Below, one piece after another: positions 58,886 to 64,000 of a DNA stretch of 64,000 bases. The stretch is from Linyphia triangularis (Eukaryota > Arthropoda > Arachnida > Araneae > Linyphiidae), in assembly GCA_963978545.1 (NCBI GenBank), contig OZ021727.1:18798743-18862742 (forward strand), in the 5' to 3' direction. The position numbers were made by a program, and so were the translations under genes. The notes beneath the pieces are model-generated. The model was given only the letters and a program-made list of their open reading frames with translations, searched no databases and was not told the DNA's origin. How positions within the stretch are numbered: position 1 is the stretch's first letter; each line of letters begins with the position of its first letter.

Positions 58886-59135
58886 ATAACCTAAATAAAT
58901 TTTAATAACACGAACATAGTAAGTAACTCAATCTACAATAAAATGACTTTTATAAAGTTTTATTTTAAATTAAATAAAAAATCCTTGTTTCAGTAACTCC
59001 CAAATCAGAAGGAAATAGACTTATGGCCAATTTTTTGCTCAAAATCATGACTTTTCCCATGACGAAATTCGCCCAATATCCAAATTCGTGACTTTCCTTG
59101 ACATTTCCTGATTTTCCATGTGCGCGGAAACTCTG
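58751..59135. mobile_element. R6 element (hAT-like MITE), complete copy
   Basis: CAGGGTTTCTGCCC at the left and GCGCGGAAACTCTG at the right are inverted relatives; TCATGACTTTCC arrays fill both subterminal regions. A-run of about 30 near 58850-58883. No convincing target duplication. Confidence 0.65.
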
Positions 59136-60413
59136 TGAAACTCTAAAGATAGACTAGGCTGTCGATGAAAATGCATTCTACCAAGTTTTGGGTGAAAATA
59201 AAAAACAATTAATGAAAAAAAAAAAAAAATATTCAATGTCACGTAATGCATGTTTTCTTCGTAGTGGCGAAACACAAAAATAAAAACTCGATCCGAGCTT
59301 AAAATCGCTTAAATAAGTTCCAGTTCTTATGAAAAACAAAATTCGAAATGATTCTAAACTTGTCATTCGTGAGAAAACGAAGAATTAAAGTTCAATGCAA
59401 TTGAATGTAAAACTTAGTTATCTATATTTTTTGCAATGTTTGAAAAGCCGGGCATTCTATATAGAATACCTAGGTATTTTACACAATTCCCAGGAATTTT
59501 AGGCAAAGTATGCATTATGACAATTCTTACAAACTTTACCTAAGTATTGACAAATGCTTTTAGAGCTCTAAACATTCTGTGTGTGCTCCCACGGTCTGGG
59601 CAGTAAAATAAATATAAACGAACTATAAACGAAGGGTCATTATGTTATTTAAAAAACTAAGGAAAGTCAGCCATTAAATTTTTTTTATTTAAAATATGTA
59701 AAAAAAAATAAAGTTGTAGAAAACCAAAATTTAAGCCTTTCTTAGAAATGAAACAAAATAAAATATGAACCTACTAGTTACACCACGAAATATAACAATT
59801 TACTTATTTTTAATTTTACATAATTTTATTTCTTATAAAAATTAAAAGGGTCATTACATGAACGTTACAAAAAATTGATGATTTCAACTTTGCTGTTTTG
59901 TCATTCTATACGAGTTCAGTTTTTAAGTGTTAGTTATTTTAAGTATAAACAGTAAATGAATTTTATTTTTATTAGGGACATGCAATACATATAATTTAGC
60001 TTTTAAAATATTACCTGGATGGTTAACTTGCCACTGGAAGCAGTTTTAAACACTTTTTTTTTTTTATTTTTTTATTTGCCTAGTGTTCGACATGAGTACC
60101 GAACATTATTATAATGACAACATTAGTGGCCAAAATTCGGCATGCATATTATAAAATCCTCATACATTTATTTCAACCATCAAAAATCTTAAAACACAAT
60201 ATTAAAAGTATTCCTATTTATAATAATAAGAAAACTATAACCTGTAAAAAATATATTTAACTCATTGACTTCATTCTTATAGTTATAAAGACGAATATGG
60301 CTCGAATTTTGAACAAGAACAGATCTTTTAAATTTTTTTTACCATATTCGTTACAAATCAAAATCACACATAAAACCAAAAACATTGAATGATTTATTTT
60401 CGTGCTTTGCTGG

Positions 60414-60445
<32 letters not shown>

Positions 60446-60577
60446 TAATCGCTAGTGGACGATTACTGGAAGATGGTCGAACGGGACTTTTCTAATATAA
60501 AGCAGCTTTTTTCCAAAAGAGGAGTGAAAAACTTACAATTCACGAAATTAATCATTGAAAAATATAATTAAACTTAC
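59136..60577. other. AT-rich intron of the minus-strand gene
   Basis: T-runs near 60056 and 60415-60440; no further exon recognised. Confidence 0.4.
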
Positions 60578-60790
60578 CAGTTGAATCCAAAGCCAGTGAT
60601 TCTCCATTCCACAATATCATCAGCACATGACAGTTATGATGGTCTGAATGAAACTGGTTACAGTCACTCAGTTTTAACAAATATTTTAGAATTTTTTTTT
60701 TCTTGGAATCAATTTTAAAAAGAACTCGACCCAAAACTTCAAATATGCCTCGGATGAATATGCCCTTTCATGGAACAAAAAGCAATAACT
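60578..60790 (-). CDS. Minus-strand gene, first coding exon
   Basis: Ends at a strong donor (CAACTG/GTAAGTTT) leaving one base, the phase required by the exon at 57988. In that frame the first ATG after the nearest in-frame stop is at 60620 (MILWNGESLALDST); the frame is open further upstream to about 60755 without another ATG (includes LLKLSDCNQFHSDHHNCHVL). A short upstream ORF (MKGHIHPRHI) precedes it. The promoter-like block at 60870-61150 lies just upstream. With the later exons the product would be about 152 residues if the frameshift is ignored. Start choice is uncertain. Confidence 0.45.
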
Positions 60791-60869
60791 GAAACGGTAC
60801 AATGCAATTAGGAAAATAAGTATAATTTCGGAAAATTGTTCGAAGGCATTTTTTTCAAATTTGAATTCT

Positions 60870-61150
60870 CACAAATTGAGCCAATCAAGAAACTCGCCTT
60901 TGTTTTGGAAACTCCGCCCTCAAAGTGACGTCGTTGTGCATGTGCAGAGCGCTCTTATGTAATTTAAATAAAACAGGCTCACTCCTAAAATCTTCATAAC
61001 GTGTTATGTGGGGCAATTGTGATTGGTCAGGCAATACACGATCTTCGTTCTTTGATCAATCGCATTCCTTTTTCCGCCCCAATTACGTCATAGACCCATT
61101 TCCTCTTCCAGAATTGAAGGACAGCGATCACGCCTCATCAAAATAACATT
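60870..61150 (-). promoter_or_regulatory. CCAAT/CRE/GC-box promoter-like region
   Basis: Within 250 bases there are CCAAT elements (GAGCCAATCA near 60878; ATTGG near 61021), two CRE/ATF-type sites (TGACGTCG near 60927; TTACGTCATAG near 61084) and two CCGCCC boxes (near 60914 and 61073), all in an otherwise AT-rich window. Position directly upstream of the minus-strand coding exon suggests it drives that gene. Symmetric elements mean bidirectional activity is possible. Confidence 0.5.
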
Positions 61151-61349
61151 CAGGCGCTTTGCTGGAGTGAAAAAAACGCAGCTGCATATTATTATTTTTT
61201 TCCATTGAACTAGAGAAAGAACTTCGTGTAAGATGGACTATGGTGAATTAATTTATTTTTGCTGACGGAGTTTATAAGTTTTGCTGGCCAGAAAAATGGA
61301 AGTTTTTCTTTCAGACGACCTCGCAATTATTCATAACTTCCTTTTTAAA

Positions 61350-61500
61350 TCTTGTATATTAACTTCGATTTGGTGAGTTTGTGGTGCAAATCTGAGGAGA
61401 GAGAATTATCACACTTATCTACATCCAATCGAACTGAAACTTGGCAGATACATTCGTTGAGGATGACATTGTATTCAACCAAATTTTGGAGCCAAAAAAA
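61350..61500 (-). repeat. R3 fragment
   Basis: On the minus strand: TCTGCCAAGTTTCAGTTCGATTGG and the end AATCGAAGTTAATATACAAG. Confidence 0.6.
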
Positions 61501-61529
61501 ATCTTACAAAATAGTTAGCGGTTTTTTTC

Positions 61530-61586
61530 CCTTTTTTTTCCTCCCCCCCCCCCCCCCTTCTTTTTTTTTTTTTTTTTTTTTTTTTC
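61530..61586. repeat. Poly-pyrimidine tract (T/C homopolymers)
   Basis: T-runs, a C15-type run and a T25-type run follow one another on the plus strand; low complexity. Confidence 0.85.
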
Positions 61587-62047
61587 TTTCTTAGTAGTGG
61601 TAAAACGATATGAAAACTCGACTGGAACTCAATAAGTTGCAATTTCAAATAACAATTGGCCATGCATTTAAAAGATTTATATTAAAATTTTTATAGGTTA
61701 TATTCTTTCATGTTTAATTAATCACTATGTGCAACGTGTTTTTTACTGTTCTGAAAACAAAAATTCTAAAACGGTGTTTCTTAGTTGTAGAACAAATGCA
61801 AACGATTTTTTTATCGGCCGGAAAATTCTGATTTTCAATCGTTGTATTTGCAATTTAAATTATTATTTGAAATTTATTACAAGTGCAAATATGTTTTCGC
61901 CGTTTGACAAAAGATGGCCACACCATAGTTTATGTTGAAATTGTCAGATGTAAAACGTAATATCGTAAATTTGGACATCTGGCAACAACATAACCTGGAA
62001 GTATTAGTGAGTCCGTATCAGCATCACACAATTTTTTTTCTTCGAAA

Positions 62048-62510
62048 ATGTCGAATTTTGTGCCGAATAAGCGTCGTTTGAGGAGGTCGAAAGAGTACTA
62101 AGACACGGAATTGGAAGCATTATTGGCGAAAGATTCGTGCCAATCGCAAGAACTTGCACTCACATTAGAAGTAACTCAATAAGCAATTTCACATTTTTTA
62201 AAATCGTTGGGAATGAATAAAAAACTAGGCTGGTTGGTTGTTTTCAGATTATATGGTGCCGTCAGCAACACGAGGGCTATAATGCGCCGTAAACATTCGT
62301 CATTAGTCAAGCCAACATACATTTACAAACACCCATGCCTTTACACGGGACTCGAACCCGCAACCTCGCAGTCTAGAAGCTAGTATGCTAACCACTATAC
62401 CGTTTGGTCGGCTCAAAAACTAGGAAATTGGGTTCCATATACGCCGATTTGCCACGTGTAAAATGCTGCTTGCCAGGCATAAAAGAAAAGTTTTTTTTTT
62501 TTTTTTTTGT
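62048..62510 (+). pseudogene. mariner transposase relic, split by a SINE
   Basis: From ATG at 62048 the frame contains DSCQSQELALTLEVTQ and AISHFLKSLGMNKK, matching the helix-turn-helix region of mariner transposases. After the SINE the reading resumes as KLGNWVPYTP and, one frame over, TCKMLLARHKRK. In-frame stops (after SKEY and after VTQ), a frameshift and the insertion show it is dead. The catalytic DDD domain is not present. A T18 run at about 62491 ends the similarity. Confidence 0.8.
62230..62414 (-). mobile_element. S1 SINE, copy 11
   Basis: Full-length minus-strand copy; target duplication AAAAACTAGG at 62220-62229 and 62415-62424, inside the mariner relic. Confidence 0.92.
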
Positions 62511-62511
62511 A

Positions 62512-62690
62512 TCGTATAGTATCTCAATTGATTGTATGCAATTCCTAAATTGTGTGTTTTGGCGCTGAAGGACATCCATGAGCTTTTCATGTAGTTCATC
62601 AGAGGAGGCAATGGGCATTCGAAAACAATTAAAAAACTTATTTTCATCTTTACTTAAATCGTCAAACAAAGTTTAAAATAACCCCACTAC
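62512..62690 (-). pseudogene. PIF/Harbinger (ALP1-like) transposase fragment
   Basis: The minus strand reads LFDDLSKDENKFFNCFRMPI and ELHEKLMDVLQRQNTQFRNC IQSIEIL. This fits the N-terminal part of Harbinger/ALP1-like nucleases (F-x-N-x-F-R-M, then Q-x-T-x-F-R-x-x-I-x-x-E-x-L). Stop-bearing flanks and the A-run at its 3' side (plus-strand T18) mark it as a fragment. No DDE residues are included. Confidence 0.6.
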
Positions 62691-62768
62691 CTCTTTTCTT
62701 TCATTGATAGGATGCAGTCAAACACTAAGTTTACGTTGTTATCTCTTTCGGCGATGATTATATAACCA

Positions 62769-63720
62769 TCTATAATAATAAAACAAGCTGTGTGTGTGTC
62801 TGTCTGTATATCTGTCTGTCTGTCTGTGGATCTATAGAACTCTACTTAAAATTGGAGTACAGCTCTGAAATTTTCTGGGTAAGTAGTTTTAGCCTTCTAA
62901 TTGTAAACATGTCAAACAGAATGTTAAAATTTTAATTAGCTCTTTTTAATTAATTTTTTAATTAATTTTTTTTTACAAAGCGACTTCAAACAGAGATACA
63001 GCTCCGAAATTTTCCACATAAGTAGTTTTAGCCTTCTAATTGTAGTTTCGAAAAACAGAATTTTAATATTTTGATTAGTTTTTATAAATTAATTTTCTTA
63101 ATTATAATTAACAAATTTTCTTACAATACGACTTTTAATAAAGCTACAGCTCTGAAATATTCAACATAAGTAGTTTTGGCCTTATGATTGGACTTTTGAA
63201 AAACAGAATTTTAATTTTTAATTAAGCCTCTTTTTAATTTTTTTTTTTTAATTATTATTTTACAAAACGATTTCTAATAGGGCTTCAGCTCTGAAATTTT
63301 CAACATACCTAGTTTTGGCCTTCTAATTGGACTTAAGAAAAATAGAATTTTAAATTTTTGTTTAGTTTGTTATTAATTAATTTTTTTAATTAATTAATTT
63401 TTTTAATTAATTAATACATATTTTACAAAATGATTACAAATAGGGCTGCAGCTTTGAAATTTTTAACATAAGTAGTTGTGGCCTTCTAAATGGATTTTTA
63501 AAAAACAAAATTTAAATTTTTTTAAATTTTTTTTTAATTAATTAACAAATATTTTACAAAACGATTTGTAATTGGGCTACAGTTCTGAAATTTTCAACAC
63601 AAGTAGTTTTGGCCTTCTAATTGGACTGACAAAAAGAACGTTAAAATTTTAATTTGTTTTTTAATTAATTTTTTTAATTAATTTTTTCACAATAAGAGAC
63701 TTATAATAGGCCTAGAATAC
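62769..63720 (+). mobile_element. Helitron-like element, copy 3, expanded tandem interior
   Basis: Begins TCTATAATAATAAAACAAG after A, continues with a GTGTGTCTGTCTG tract, then about six diverged units of roughly 120-150 bp each with GCTCTGAAATTTTCAACATAAGTAGTTTTGGCCTTCTAATTGG. The 3' CTRR end is not clear. Confidence 0.6.
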
Positions 63721-64000
63721 CTAATACCCCACAACTTTCAATTACACTTTATTGCTAATGTAGATTTGTGTAATTTATAATTTTTATATTTTCATTAGAG
63801 TCTCTTAGAAAAAATTGCAAGCTAGGCGATATTTTTTTAGATAATTCTTATATGGGGCTTTTTTTTTTAAAAAAAAAGGGAATTTTGGGGATATGCTTAT
63901 TGATAATTCTTATATTATCCTTTGTTGTAAGTGAAACTGATCAGAGATGGGGGAAAAAAAAAAGAAAAAAAAAAAAGATCGTAGATGAGGAAAGAGAACT
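63721..64000. other. AT-rich DNA to window end
   Basis: No feature seen. Confidence 0.4.

Noticed and set aside
60670..60790. Alternative minus-strand frame with AYSSEAYLKFWVEFF, reminiscent of an RGS-type F-W helix
   Set aside because: It stops in an A-run, does not match the donor phase at 60578 and the resemblance is too short to name a domain.
1..64000. CRISPR arrays, bacterial operons, rRNA
   Set aside because: Nothing of this kind is present; the tandem repeats have no spacer structure and the window is eukaryotic.

Overview
This is an AT-rich eukaryotic (animal) nuclear window, full of homopolymer tracts and interspersed repeats. There are no long ORFs and no bacterial-style operons. 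GT-AG splice sites with phase-compatible exons, AATAAA signals, tRNA-derived SINEs with target-site duplications (TSDs), Tc1/mariner, PIF/Harbinger, hAT, TTAA-type and Helitron-like elements all point to a metazoan. I cannot fix the phylum from sequence alone. Most long ORFs are chance or repeat-driven; the real coding signal is in small exons.

Left part (1-12.3 kb): mostly structureless AT-rich DNA, a 735-bp TTAA-flanked inverted-repeat element (3238-3972), a GC-rich island with an 89-bp minisatellite (4.56-5.0 kb), a GC-elevated block with a TATA box and a splice donor (7.05-7.85 kb), and a Tc1/mariner-like MITE (9596-9959). At 12.9-16.5 kb lies a well-supported small three-exon + strand gene (73 aa). 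Its long intron carries a perfect 23-bp hairpin. From 16.5 to 23 kb there are nested SINEs and a 5-bp-TSD MITE family.

Middle (23.8-29.8 kb): one 5.9-kb element bounded by perfect 43-bp terminal inverted repeats (TIRs) and TAA target duplications (PIF/Harbinger-like). It contains a 13/26-bp minisatellite, an array of about 150-bp repeats, and a complete 2.9-kb hAT-like element inserted into that array. Helitron-like units and another hAT-like element with a Helitron-like unit inside it follow to 36.2 kb.

33.3-53.3 kb: a + strand exon cluster made by repeated segmental duplication. Charged coiled-coil exons, a Ser/Ala-rich exon and a conserved SxVCT-type exon recur two to five times, some intact with good splice sites and compatible phases, others frameshifted, expanded by A-tracts or fused. 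A candidate terminal exon with poly(A) signals lies at 53.05-53.3 kb.

Right part (53.3-64 kb): SINE-rich. A small two-exon + strand gene (56.35-57.1 kb, 50 aa) lies inside an intron of a minus-strand gene read from a CCAAT/CRE/GC-box promoter-like region (60.87-61.15 kb) through exons at 60.6, 57.9 and 55.9 kb. That minus-strand gene needs one single-base frameshift to read through. The window ends with a mariner transposase relic split by a SINE, a PIF/Harbinger transposase fragment and a Helitron-like tandem repeat.
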